Shown: in pieces, positions 40,866 through 51,843 of the stretch
Numbering within the stretch: the stretch's first letter is position 1
Layout: each line of letters starts with the position of its first letter
Assembly (NCBI GenBank): GCA_016081115.2
Contig: CM071931.1
Span: forward strand, 30,728,317 to 30,792,316
From: Rehmannia glutinosa
Lineage: Eukaryota > Streptophyta > Magnoliopsida > Lamiales > Orobanchaceae
DNA length: 64,000 bases
Reading direction: 5' to 3'
Position numbers and translations under genes: made by a program
The notes under the pieces: generated by a model
What the model was told of the DNA's origin: nothing
Databases searched by the model: none
The model's input: only the letters and a program-made list of their open reading frames with translations

Positions 40866-43800
40866 TCATTTAAATTTACGTAACAACAAATACCTAGAAT
40901 CATTAAGAAGTGAAGGCAAAATTCCAATGTCGCTCTCATCATCATCACCATTTTGCTGCTTCAACTTAGCATGATTATAAAGTAAATGACTAAACCATGC
41001 TCGTTCATTCTCTACATCTAACACTTCAACATCCATAGACTTCCTAGCAATAAAGTACTCCGCATAATAAGCAACAAAAACCCCACAGTCACTACAAATA
41101 AATAAAAAAGATACGCAGTGAGATAGATAACACAACAAATTAAAAACAACAAAAAAGAACAAACAAAGGAAAAATTCATAGTAAAAACTTATTTTTTAGT
41201 TTACCATTGAATGCCTTCAATAACAACTACTTTAATAGGAAAATTCGGATCAACAAAATAAACACCCTCACCAAGAACAATATTGGAATGGAAACCATTA
41301 AAGGTTACCATGGAAAGGAACCGAGGAAGGAGCAAGATATAAGCTTTAATAACTTCACTAGCTACTCTAACAGAATCATCATTCTTCAACGAATTGTTGA
41401 GATAGATAGTTCTCTCCTTCAAGCTCAACCATCCCATAATCGAATGTTCCATATCAATGCAATGAATAGGAAACAAAATATGATCCACCTCAGACCATGG
41501 TCATCCACACCCTATATCATATCCTATGATATAGTCCACCACTATAGTATTAACATTAATCATCGATGAGATCAAAATGCTTCTTCTTCATTTTATTCGC
41601 TTGAGAAAACTTCTTGTAAATACTTTGAATTCATCTAACGAATATCAAATAAGTGGTTGTAAATGTAACAACACTATGCCCATATAAGAACTTCTTCCTC
41701 AAATAGTAAAAAAGCACATCAATATGCTGCAAATGAAGAAAAAACACAATTGAAAAACAAAATAAACAATTGAAAAACAACATGAAAATAATAATAACTT
41801 ATAGAAGAAGACAAGTGCTCATCAACGTCGTATCGATTGTGAAACCATGACTTAAACTTCACTTCGCAAACACCAATCTTCAACGATGGATCAGTCTTGT
41901 CATCTTCCTTAGAGTAACATTTGGGACTGAAAGAGAATGTCAAATAAAAAAACAAAATAACAAATAAATCTAAAATTTGAAAACATTTAGGTAATTTGTT
42001 TCACATATGTTTCAAACTTGTTTCAAAATCGTTTCAGCTTTTTATGAATTACAAATATAAAAATAAAAGCTTTATACCCGTGAGAATTAAATCCTTGAAC
42101 AAGTCAATCATTCAAACCATCAGAAAGAGCCCTTATCCCTGGACCTTCACCCATATTGTCATCCATTGGACACCTTCCTTTGACCAAAGCTTTGGGAAGT
42201 TTTGCCCTGACATCCACATTCACATCTTTGTCACCACCTTCTTCCGATTCCTTATTCACCAAGTCCACAGCTTCAGCACCTTCCCCCATAGCATCACTAG
42301 ACGACTCAAAGTGAGTGGTGAAAGGAGTTCTCACAGCAATGGAAGGTTTCAAAACCCTCGTTAAAGTAGGGTATTAATTGGAAGAATCATCAAGTGGACT
42401 TTTCAAAACTACCTGAACAAAAAAAAGAAAGAAAACAATAAGAAATAAATTAACAAAAAAAAGAATTAAAAAACAAAAACACAATAGAAACAATAATATA
42501 AACACACATTCTCCAAAGCAGTTTGACTTGCACTATTCAAAATATCCTCGATTTGAGAAGGAGTGAGATTATCAATTTCTTAAAAACTAAGAAATTATTT
42601 CTCATCACCAGCATCCTTAGTTGATTCAATAGACCCCTTGTCAATACTCTCACTAAAGCTTATCAAGCCAATAACTGCAACTCCCTCAGCAACAGTGACA
42701 CCAACTTCACTAAGAGAAATATCACCCTCAAAAAAATCTTCATGCTCAACATCATCAGTTCTTTTCTCCAAAACTTCACAAACAACAACCTTACCAGAAA
42801 CATCAATATCTCCAAAATCAGTAGGCACAAAACTATCCCCAATATCAACAAACTCTACCTCGCCAACATGAACATCTACATCGCCACCAGGAACGTCTCC
42901 ATCACTACTAGTAACATCTCCATCTTTTTTCTCTCGAATTTTTTTGCGGTTTGAACATAATGACACTCCATTAGATTCAGTTTCACCATTAGATTCAGTT
43001 TCATCATCCTTTTTAGCTTCATTCAAACCATTAACGACCTACATGAAAAACAAATATGATGTCATGAAAAGAAACAACCAAGAAACAATCTTAAAACATA
43101 ACAAAAACAAAAGGAAAAAAAATCTAGAAACATAACAAAAAATAGAAAAATAAAAAAAATATACACACCTCAAGTTTTCTCTTAATATCCGACAACTCAG
43201 AGAAAATAATTTCAAACCGTTCTTTCAAAACTTTTGTAATGGAATTCTTAAAAAACAAAAAATATCCTTGAACAACTTCTCCTGATTTCCAACAATATCA
43301 TCAATCGTGTACTTTGATCCAATATCAATATCAGCCTATTTTCGCTTAAAATTTCCAATCACAAAGTCATCATCAATAGGACTAAAGGTGTACTTTAATT
43401 CATAATAAAAATTACAACATTCAACTGCACCATCTCGTCAACAAACGACCACAAATTCTTCAACTCCAACTAAAAGAAAAAGAATTAAAAAACAAAGTCA
43501 GATATAATAAAGAAATAATTATGAAACATAAACGATTCAAAACAAGAGGGGAAAAAAAGAATAATAACATATTGCATGTTCAGCAGAATGGTTGAAGATC
43601 TTCATCTCCAAATCACCAGGCTTCACTTTATTATCTTTCACGGACTTTGTGCAAGTCCAATTCAAAATCGGCGTGATATCACATCCAAAATGCACACAAA
43701 TCTTGCCATTAACCTCCGGACAACACTCATAAAACCAGATTTGAAATTCCAATGGAAAACCTTGAATTCTGTAAAATTTGACGCGTTTCGCACCACGCTT

Positions 43801-44856
43801 CTCATCATCAAATTAAACTTTGTTTCTATCAAGAACTTGTTGCCTCAACTCATGAATGGTCAAATCAAACAAATTCCTCCCCCAGGGATATGTTTTATAT
43901 CCATCCTTATCAATTATCTCAAAAAAAGACATTTTCATAGAACTCCCAGTAGACGTGAAAAGAAAAAAATGCGGAAAATATAATAAAGACAACTTCAAAG
44001 CATCTTGATCATCATTACCCCAAACTCGCTACAAAACTTCAATAGACTGCCAATTAAACTTACTTCAATTAGAAAAATACTTCTGAAAAAAAATAGAAGT
44101 ATTAACATCATTAGAAAGTGAAGGCCTCTAACCAACACAAGTAAGACCAGTCACTAAAGCAAACTCACCAACCCCAAACCTCAACAATTTCCAACTGATA
44201 GAAACCACTATCTCGTTCTTCTTCGAGTGAACAACTTGTCGTTCAACAAAGATTGAACAAGTTCATTTTGGAAATCAACTTCTTACATGTCCAAAAAATA
44301 CCCAAAACAGGTAATCCTAAAAGCCTCAAGTTGGATTTTCAGTTAGATAGTTCTTCAAATTATTTATAACATCAAAAGAGAACCCAAATGTATCCTAGCA
44401 GTATACCAGTCCTCAGGATCAATAACATACTTGAAACCCTAGAAACAACAAAGAAGAGAAACAAGAAATATTATAACAAGAACTTCAACAAAATACAGAA
44501 AACAACAAAAAAACATAATAGAAACAACATCGAAACAACATAAAAAAACATAAAAACACAAAAGAACAAAAGAACTAGAAAGATAAATGGAAATATTATA
44601 CCTCAGCAACATCAGATTCTACAAAAGAAACAATCTTCTTTTTCGAAGCTTTTACACCAACATTAGATTTTACAGTTTTAGTAGCCGATTTAACCTCTAA
44701 AACTTCATCATAAACAACTTTTTCGATTTTCCTCTTCTTCGAACTCATTTTACCAATAGCAAGCTTTTGAACTTTTCTCTTTTTCGAAGTATTTGGTGCT
44801 TCAAACTTTGAAGAACTTCTCAAAACACTCTTTGAAGGAGAGTTCTTAGGTGCCAT
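40866..44856 (-). pseudogene. Ulp1-like (C48) protease gene carried by the MULE
   Basis: The probable start is MAPKNSPSKSVLRSSSKFEA at 44856 in a Lys/Ser-rich exon (44856-44602, 85 codons, ending GAG|GTATAAT). Next come GFKYVIDPEDWYTARIHLGS (about 44440-44380) and a DUF1985-type region (FGVGEFALVTGLTCVG near 44140-44190, then 43998-43537: FEIIDKDGYKTYPWG, FQIWFYECCPEVNGKICVHF). An acidic Asp/Glu/Val-rich part (43026-42595, 42352-42104) precedes the protease domain. That domain has DHILFPIHCIDMEHSIMGW (catalytic His, 41488 downward), IYLNNSLKND where the usual Asp is Asn, and, after an intron, CSDCGVFVAYYAEYF (catalytic Cys, about 41095-41050). Ulp1 enzymes remove SUMO-like tags. Frameshifts in the DUF1985 part and the Asp-to-Asn change suggest it is inactive. 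Confidence 0.82.
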
Positions 44857-44950
44857 TAAAACAAAAAATTTCAAGGAGCAGTTTCAAGCAGTTACAACAA
44901 AAAAGTTACAGAAAATGTGAGAGAAAGACGGAACAACACGAAACTGAAAA

Positions 44951-46491
44951 ATTAAAGAATTTCAACTGCATGAGACGAGTTAATCACGATGATAGTGAGA
45001 ATCGGAAACCATGGAACTAATTCGAGGAGTGGGAATTGAATTTGGGCGAAACAAATTAACCCTAGAGCGTAAAGAAAGGGAACCAAACAATAAGAAATGT
45101 GAAGAAGGGAACCGAAAGGGTAAAAATGTAAGAGGAGCGTATTTTTGTCAAATTTCCAAAAATAAGGGTAGTTTATGTAATTTCCTCTATTTCTTTTGAA
45201 TGAACATATGTGAATGTAAATTGACTTGAAATTAAATAATACTTATGTTAAATATAAGCAAATAAATATATTTTCAAAGAAAAATTTAATGATAACAAAA
45301 TTTGGAGACTAAAATATATTTACTTTACTTATATTAAAAAACTATTATTTAGTTACAAGTCAATTAACTTTCACATTTTTTCATTCGGAAAATATTTTAA
45401 GAAAAATTACAATCCTATTCAAAATTTCTCAAAAAGAAAAAGAATCTTGTCTAAATAATTTACTTTTACACAAAAGATCAATAAAATTATTTACCCAAAT
45501 ATACTAAAAATGAAATGTAAAATAAATTTTAACACCTTTTTTTTATGTTTTTGATTTGATTTTTTTTTTTTTTTTGGGTGAAATTGGTGATCCGATTTTG
45601 TTGCGTTGAAAAGCAAAGTGCATGTGGGAAGAGGGCAGAATAGTCAAGGTTTGAATGCCACTATAAGCCCACATTTTTGCCTTCTTTCATTTTTTTATTA
45701 TATATTCATCCGGAAATGATTTTCCGACTCTATCAAATTTTCTTTATTCTAAAAAGGTTTCAATTGAATAATGGAATCCCAACTTATCTTGTCTGGATTT
45801 TAGCGTTCGATTATCTTGAACTGATTATCGTCCCTGCTAAATTTGTGTAATAATTTGTGGCAAAAATAATAAATTGTTAAAAACCCAGAGGGATCGATTT
45901 GATGTTATGGTTGTGTTTCACACAAGTGAAGTTTTGTATTTTTTTTTAGAGGTGGGCCTATACGAGCCATTTCATGGATTTAAGTTCATTGAATCAGATC
46001 CTATAAAATAAAAAAAAATATAGACATTTTTTTTTTATGTTTTTAGGTTCGAGTTGGAATTTCATTTACATATATGATCCGTCTAATGAATATAATCCAT
46101 GAGATCATCTCATATAAGATTTTGCCCTTTATTATACACTCAACATTCATTTGTATTTCGAAACCCTGAATAGAAGATCTGAATTATCGGACAATTGCTA
46201 ATATATTGGTCCTTTGCATAAGTATGGGTTACCAATATTTGCAGAGTAAGAGCAAGTACGCATTTAAATGTTGTAAGCCTGCTGTTGCTGGTCATGATTT
46301 TCAATATAAGAAGAGAAATGAACCTTGAGGTTGCATTTGGATGTAATGATTTGGATAGGGAGGATTTGTGGAAAGGTTTCAAATAACTCATGATTTGAAA
46401 TCCACCACAATGACTTAGAATATAAGCAAAGGATTTGAAATACATTGAATTATGAGATTACTGAAACAAGTTCAATAGATTTGAAATCCTT
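44951..46491. other. AT-rich region, no gene recognised
   Basis: Contains an 18-base T-rich run (45557-45577) and, at 46330-46490, several GATTTGAAAT(C/A) motifs. Short open frames (for example 45011-45199 and 46445-46140 minus) show no known motif. Confidence 0.4.
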
Positions 46492-46500
46492 AACTTCAAA

Positions 46501-47552
46501 GAGTGAGTCTCTTGTAAGACCGCCTTACGGAATTTTATCCATAAGACGGATCCTCACATTCTCTCTCCTCCCTCACACACTCTCTCTCCTCCCTCCTCTC
46601 ACGCCAGCAACATTCTCTCTCCTCCTCCTTTTTTTTTGTATTTTTCTATCTCTCCTTAATTTTCTTTTTCCTCATGTTTTCTCTCACTTCTTATTTTTTT
46701 TTTCTTTTCTTCATTCTCCAATTTATTTCAAAAAACCTGATACTTTATTTCAAAAAATAGATACTTAAACTCATAAAAGTGTTATCTTAACTCTGTTATA
46801 TTTATTTTTCTTTCTTCAGTATAATATATTCTTAATATGTGTTGTATTACAAAACATGATACTTTATCTTAAATGACGGATACTTTTACTTATAAAAGTG
46901 TTACTTTAACTATATCATATTTATTTTTTTATTTTTTCTTCTTTCCTTCATTCCTAATTTGTGACAATATTAAAAAGTATGACACTTTATCTCAAAAACT
47001 AGATACTGTAATATATAAAAGTGCTACTTTAACTCTGTTACATATATATTTTTTTATTATAATATATTCATAATTTGTGACTATATTAAAAAATATGTTA
47101 TTTTGTCTCAAAAAATAAATACTTTTACTTATAAAAGTATTACTTTAACTCTATCATATTTATTATTCACTTTTCTTTGTATTAAATTCATAATATGCGA
47201 CTATATTAAAAAACGTGATACTTTATTTCAAAAAACAGATACTTTTACTCTTAAAACATGATAATTTGTCTCAAAAAATATATATTTTTACTCATAAAGG
47301 TGTTACTTTAACTCTGATGTATTTATTTTTTCTTCACTGTAAGGTAATCATAATCTGTGACTATATTAAAAATATGATACTTTATCTAAAAAAAATGATA
47401 CTTTTACTCATAAAACGGTTACTTTAACTGAGGAAGAAAAAAAAAAGGAGCAAGTGACTTTGACCCGCGGACCTGGTCAACAGGATATGCGGACCAATAG
47501 AATTCGTCTTAAGAATTTAGACCCGTAAGACGGTTCAATATGAGTTTTTGCC
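46501..47552. mobile_element. small inverted-repeat element E1
   Basis: The left end reads GAGTGAGTCTCTTGTAAGAC then CGCCTTACGG. The right end, reverse-complemented, reads AACTCATATTGAACCGTCTTACGGG. Flanking bases AACTTCAAA (46492-46500) and AACTTGAAA (47553-47561) match at 8 of 9, like the 9-base duplication of Mutator-type elements. Inside are a CT-rich block (46556-46700) and a degenerate array with a unit of about 120 bases. No coding frame was recognised. Confidence 0.62.
46735..47440 (+). repeat. degenerate minisatellite of E1, about 120-base unit
   Basis: The phrase RYTACTTTAACTCTGTTATATTTATTTTT, with variants, recurs near 46789, 46907, 47027, 47149, 47305 and 47420 (spacings 118, 120, 122, 156, 115). 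Each unit also has GATACTTTATCTCAAAAA and GATACTTTTACTCATAAAAG. Units differ from one another at many positions, so the array is old. Confidence 0.75.
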
Positions 47553-47734
47553 AACTTGAAATTCTTCAGTATAAATATTTTTTTTCCTTTTTCTTTATTG
47601 GCAAAAAATCATGTAGGACCGTCTTACGGGTCTCAATCCGTAAGACAGATCCTACTGACCCACGGATCCTGTTGACCAGGTACGCCGGTCAAAGCCACCT
47701 GTTGGCTTTTTTTTTTTCATTTTTCTTCCCAGTT

Positions 47735-48080
47735 AAAGTAACAGTTGTATGAGAAAAAGTATCAGTTATTTTATATAAAGTACCATATTTTTTAATATAG
47801 CCACAGATTATGGTTACATTAAATTGAAGAAAAAATAAATATATCAGAGTTAAAATAACACCTTTCTGAGTAAAAGTTTATATTTTTGACACAAAATATC
47901 ATGTTTTAAGAGTAAAAATATCTGTTTTTTGAAATAAAGTATTATTTTTTTTAATAATAAATACAAAGGAAGATGAATAATAAATATGATAGAGTTAAAT
48001 AATACTTTTATAAATAAAAGTATTTGTTTTTTGAGATAAAGTAACATCTTTTTAATATAGTCACAAATTATGAATATATT

Positions 48081-48111
<31 letters not shown>

Positions 48112-48440
48112 CATAGTTAAAGTAACACGTTTATACGTTAAAGTATCTATTTTTTGAGATAAAGTATCATGCTTTTTAATATAGTCACAAATTAGGAATG
48201 AAGGAAAGAAGAAAAAATATAAAATAAATATGATATAGTTAAAGTAACACTTTTATAAGTAAAAGTATCCGTTTTTTGAGATAAAATATCATGTTCTTTA
48301 ATATAGTCACATATTAGGAATTTAGTACATCTAAGAAGGAAAAATATATTTGACAAGAGTTAAAATAACATTTTTATGAGATAAAGTATCAGTTTTTTTG
48401 AGATAAAGTATCATGTTCTTTTGTACAGTGAAGAAGAAAA
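47735..48440 (-). repeat. degenerate minisatellite of E2 (inverted copy of the E1 array)
   Basis: Five or six units of AGTTAAAGTAACACTTTTAT, AGTAAAAGTATCYGTTTTTT and GAGATAAARTATCATG, reverse-complementary to the units at 46735-47440. An (AT)n run lies at 48085-48110. Confidence 0.72.
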
Positions 48441-48519
48441 ATAAATATGACGAGCTTTGGAAATTTTTAATAATTTATGAATGAGTTATATTCATGGTTA
48501 TACTAAAATTGCACAACAA

Positions 48520-48590
48520 CTACCAGTGGTCTAGTGGTGAAATAATTCCTTGTCATGGTATAGACCCGGGTTCGATTCCTGACGAGACAT
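48520..48590 (+). repeat. tRNA-Gly-like sequence (SINE head or decayed tRNA)
   Basis: ACCAGTGGTCTAGTGGTG (box A) and GACCCGGGTTCGATTCC (box B) are very close to plant tRNA-Gly(GCC). The anticodon loop is CTTGTCATG where Gly has CTGCCAC, and the two acceptor-stem halves no longer pair. Many differences from the tRNA are C-to-T. It is followed by TTCAAAGACGG and 23 T, which would stop RNA polymerase III. More likely a tRNA-derived retroelement or pseudogene than a working tRNA. Confidence 0.65.
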
Positions 48591-48669
48591 TCAAAGACGG
48601 TTTTTTTTTTTTTTTTTTTTTAATTTACCAGGGTATGGGAATAGGGTATGGATCTGGAAATTGTACCAC

Positions 48670-48741
48670 AAGTACCAGTGATATAGTGGTGGAATTTGAT
48701 CCCAGCCTCTGCATAGATCCGGGTTCCATCCCTGTCTACTG
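48670..48741 (+). repeat. second tRNA-like sequence
   Basis: ACCAGTGATATAGTGGTGGA (box A-like), CCAGCCTCTGCATAGATCCG and GGGTTCCATCCC (box B, with C replacing G in TTCGATCC). It is more decayed than the copy 150 bases upstream, and no paired acceptor stem is left. Confidence 0.55.
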
Positions 48742-48860
48742 CATGCATGTTGTTTGTTTTTAATTGCCTGCTAGGTCATGCACGGGTCAGAAGGCGGATC
48801 CGGATCCGATAGGATCCGTCTTACGGATCCGTAAGACGGTCCTATGGGAGACCATCTCTT

Positions 48861-49042
48861 CTTTATTTCCCTTCACGAGATTGTCTCGTTTCTGGGTAGA
48901 GGTGAATGTGAAGCATGCTGAACGATTTTTATTAATGGAAATTTGGGTTGACCGAATCTAAACAGAAACCCAAACATAATTTTTTATTTATAATTGATTT
49001 ATAATTTTATGTTATGTTTAGTGGTTTTATTTTTCACAAAAA
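48861..49042. other. short intervening AT-rich sequence
   Basis: 182 bases between E2 and E3, with nothing recognised. Confidence 0.4.
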
Positions 49043-49119
49043 CTCCTGTCAAACCGTTTAACGGGTCTGACTTGTTAGGCAGATCTGACCCACGGACCTG
49101 ATGGCATTTTCGTAATATT

Positions 49120-49555
49120 AGCAGTGATGTTTTAGTAGTTTTCAGGGACCACCTGTATTAACAGTCCTTCTGAAAAGTATTAGCCGTCCTTCTAAAAAGT
49201 ATTAGCAGTTCTTCTGAAATGTATTAGTAGTTCCCTGAAGAGTATTTTAGTATTTCTCCTAAATATAATCCCGAAATGTATTAGCAGTCCCTCAAAAAGG
49301 TATTAGTAGTTCCTCGAAAAAGTATTAGTAGTTCCCTGGAAAGTATTTTAGTAGTTTCCCCGAATATAATTAATGTTTTCTCCCGAAATGTATAGTTGTC
49401 CCTCAGAAAAGTATTAGTAGTTTCTCGAAAAAGTATTAGTAATTTCTATAGAGTATTTTAGTAGTGCTCCTGCAAATTATTAGTTTTTTCTTATAAAATG
49501 TATTAATATATCTACATAAAAGTATTAGCTGATACTAATACTTGTATCAGTATCA
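49120..49555 (+). repeat. degenerate minisatellite AAAGTATTAGTAGTTCC(C)TG
   Basis: About twenty degenerate units of roughly 20 bases (AAAGTATTAGTAGTTCCCTG, GAAATGTATTAGCAGTCCCT, and a variant GAGTATTTTAGTAGT). Spacing is irregular and units drift along the array. Confidence 0.8.
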
Positions 49556-49588
49556 CCTGAAGAAAAAAATATAGCAAATCTAAAACCA

Positions 49589-50045
49589 TGGATTTCTTTG
49601 CTCTATTAGAAGAGAAGGAGCAACAGGACTCTGAATCACATACAGAAGTTGGTCCGATTAATAAAACCATATTAAAATTGTTAGCCTACCTAAGTATGAA
49701 TGCCCCAAAACTTTAGGAGCAGATCTTACAAATCCAAAGTCCCACTTTGCAAATCAAGCTGAAAGTCCTTCGCCAACTTCCTCGCGAATTCGTTCCTCCT
49801 GCAAAGGCCATAGACAAGATATTTCAATATAACCAAATAAGCCAGGAATACAATAAATATATAATATATATAGGAGGTGGCCATTTCGAAAATGGTTCAC
49901 TTGGTTACCGAAATTATCAAATAGCCAATATGCTCACCGTTCTATGACAGCAAGTAACTTTGATGGATGATAGAAACTCTGCGAAAAATTCGGTCTCAAC
50001 AAAGTCAAAGTTGGAACTCTGTTAGTTACAGATTGTTTGGAGTCT
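49589..50045 (+). other. possible gene-derived segment inside E3
   Basis: From ATG 49589 a readable stretch begins MDFFALLEEKEQQDSESHTE and continues VGPINKTILKLLAYLSMNAP before a stop. The next frame (49747-49947) has LRQLPREFVPPAKAIDKIFQ. No family was recognised. It could be a captured host-gene fragment or chance. There are no splice signals that join the frames. Confidence 0.3.
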
Positions 50046-50148
50046 TCGTTTTTTTTGTTTTTTCGCGAATCCGGATCAGGTATGCGAGATGAGTAGGATA
50101 TGTAGACCCGTCTAACGGATCTAGATCCGTTAAACAGTCTGACAGAAG

Positions 50149-50483
50149 ACTAGCTCTTTATTTTTTGTGTTAATCTAACTTTTTAAATAATTAAAAGATA
50201 GATATAAATTAAATAAAGAAATTATAGATGTACTTGTATTCTAGTTTGGTGAGAAAAAAGCCTAAAAATAGAAAAATTAGTAAAACAATAATTAACATAA
50301 AAAATCATAAAGAATTCCCTTGTTCGTTTCAATTCAAAAACGAAGTTCCTAAAGTAGGAAAGTGAGATTCAAACTGGTTGTGCAATAATAAATTTTGATT
50401 TCATATCGACTGAATATTCAAATTATATGCACCCCTAAATTAAGGAATGTTGATATCTCATTTCGCAATCCGAATAAATTGAT
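50149..50483. other. AT-rich intervening sequence
   Basis: 335 bases with no gene or repeat recognised. Confidence 0.4.
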
Positions 50484-50737
50484 CATGAGAGGGTCTCTCA
50501 TAGGACCGATCCCTAAGACGGATCCAAATTCGGATACCGAATATATTTAATGAGGAGTAAAATAAGAAATCAGAAATCTCACCCCTCCTTTTCCTCTTCC
50601 ATCATTCACCATCACTCCTCTCTCTCTTCCTCCTTTTTCTGTTCACCCCCCACGTTCCCCCTCACTATCACTCCTCCTTATTTTCCTCTTCCATCCTCTC
50701 TCTCCTCATTTTCCTCTTTCTTACATTAAGATGTTTC
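50484..50737. mobile_element. small inverted-repeat element E4, left part
   Basis: The end GAGAGGGTCTCTCATAGGAC then CGATCCCTAAGACGGATCC is of the same type as E1 and E2. A CT-rich block like that of E1 follows (50580-50720). The element is interrupted by a family-2 solo LTR, and its continuation is probably 51844-52274. Confidence 0.5.
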
Positions 50738-51843
50738 GTTGTTAAAAATTTGTCTGGTTTCTATTTCGGAAAATGAGTGTTTAGGATTAGTCGAGGCCTG
50801 AATTAGATTCAGTCTCCGCAAGACAAAAATGCCCCGTATACAAGTGCTAACGGTTCCGACGTACGTCCCTAAGATACAACAACTATTTCAGTTTCAAGTT
50901 TACAACACTTGCAAACCCGGAACACATCGAACAACTATATGTTTCAGACTTTTAAGCTTTTGAAAGAGGAAGTATGTCAATATGCAGATTATGCAAATGA
51001 CCGATTTTTATGCCTGTGATTTATGAATTTCGTGTCTAAAATCATCTGCAGGGGCTTCTGTTATATAGGCAAGTAAGTGTCCATACGGAAAATCACGTCT
51101 TTTTGCTCGAAAAGATAGGTTTTGAACAAACAGACGAATCTATTATGCACTTCGTATCGATGCACGACCTGGCGCATGGCCCGTGCGCCTGCCCGTGTGG
51201 GGATGTGAACCAAAATGTAAAAGCTATGGCGTGATGCACGGGCCGTGCGTCAGCCCGTGCTCGGGTGCAAACCTCTTTCCTAGTTGGTATGCTTTATTTA
51301 ATTAACAAAAAATTAATTAACTATTTATTTTAAAATTTTTTGGTCCAAAAAGAATAAGGGCCTTGAAGCCCAAGCCCAAGCCTAGGCCCGCGACCAATGA
51401 CCCACGACTCGGGCCGGGCCGAGCTTACCGGCGGGCGGTGGATGCGGCGGCGCGCGCGTGTGTGTTTTGAACGAAACCCACAAGCATGTAGGTTTTCACC
51501 CCTTTAAATACTTGGGGTGCCCACAAGGGCCCAAACCCATAAGTCCAACTTGGGATATATATAGTGTGCAAACTTTGCCTCTTTATCCTATGTGGGATGG
51601 AGCATTTTACCTTCCCCACATTTTTTCCATTTTCCATACCTTTTACTTGTATTAATGGCTAACTTCTAGCATTAATTTCTCATTCACCCGGAATTTATTT
51701 TGAGAAATTTCAAATGCTATTCTCATCTACTCTCTTAGCAAAATTTTTACAAATAATTTAATTTCATTTTTCACTAATAGAAACCACTTAATTATTTGGT
51801 CAAAATCAGGTTAACACCCATTTTACCAAACACAATTCCAACA
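50738..51843 (-). repeat. solo LTR of copia family 2
   Basis: On the minus strand it starts TGTTGGAATTGTGTTTGG (51843) and ends AATTTTTAACAAC (50738), 1106 bases. GTTTC on both sides (50733-50737 and 51844-51848) is a perfect 5-base target duplication. With these borders the 3' end is AC instead of CA. The 5' LTR remnant at 56855 shares exactly the same last bases, which supports them. A TATATATA motif (about 51555) lies in a good promoter position on the minus strand. Confidence 0.85.

Larger units (their letters stand above)
37600..44950. mobile_element. Mutator-like composite with transposase and Ulp1-type protease (Kaonashi-like)
   Basis: Two converging genes: a MULE transposase (+, to 40245) and a Ulp1-like protease gene (-, from 44856 down to about 40866). 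This pairing is known from Kaonashi-type MULEs in plants, which lack long terminal inverted repeats. No long TIR or 9-base duplication was found, so the outer limits given are the limits of recognised coding remains only. An AAGGGTAGTTT motif at 36090 and at 45165 may mark the real ends. Confidence 0.75.
47600..48860. mobile_element. small inverted-repeat element E2, inverted relative to E1
   Basis: The left end is ATGTAGGACCGTCTTACGGG (47611 onward). The right end, reverse-complemented, is GATGGTCTCCCATAGGACCG then TCTTACGG (to 48860). Its left part (TCCGTAAGACAGATCC...CACGGATCCTGTTGACCAGG...GGTCAAAG) is the reverse complement of the right part of E1. The internal array (47735-48440) is E1's minisatellite read backwards (AGTTAAAGTAACAC...AAAGTATC...TGAGATAAAGTATCATG). 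Two tRNA-like sequences sit in its right third. Confidence 0.6.
49043..50148. mobile_element. small inverted-repeat element E3
   Basis: The left end CTCCTGTCAAACCGTTTAAC then GGGTCTG and the reverse-complemented right end CTTCTGTCAGACTGTTTAAC then GGATCT match over about 27 bases with about five differences. Clear target-site duplication was not found. Internal parts are an AGTATTAG-type minisatellite (49120-49555) and about 460 bases that may derive from a gene. Confidence 0.6.

Noticed and set aside
42638..42954. plus-strand Ser/Thr-rich frames
   Set aside because: They are the complement of the acidic part of the Ulp1-like gene on the minus strand.
48520..48741. functional tRNA genes
   Set aside because: Acceptor stems do not pair, and the anticodon arm is altered. 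They are listed as tRNA-like repeats.
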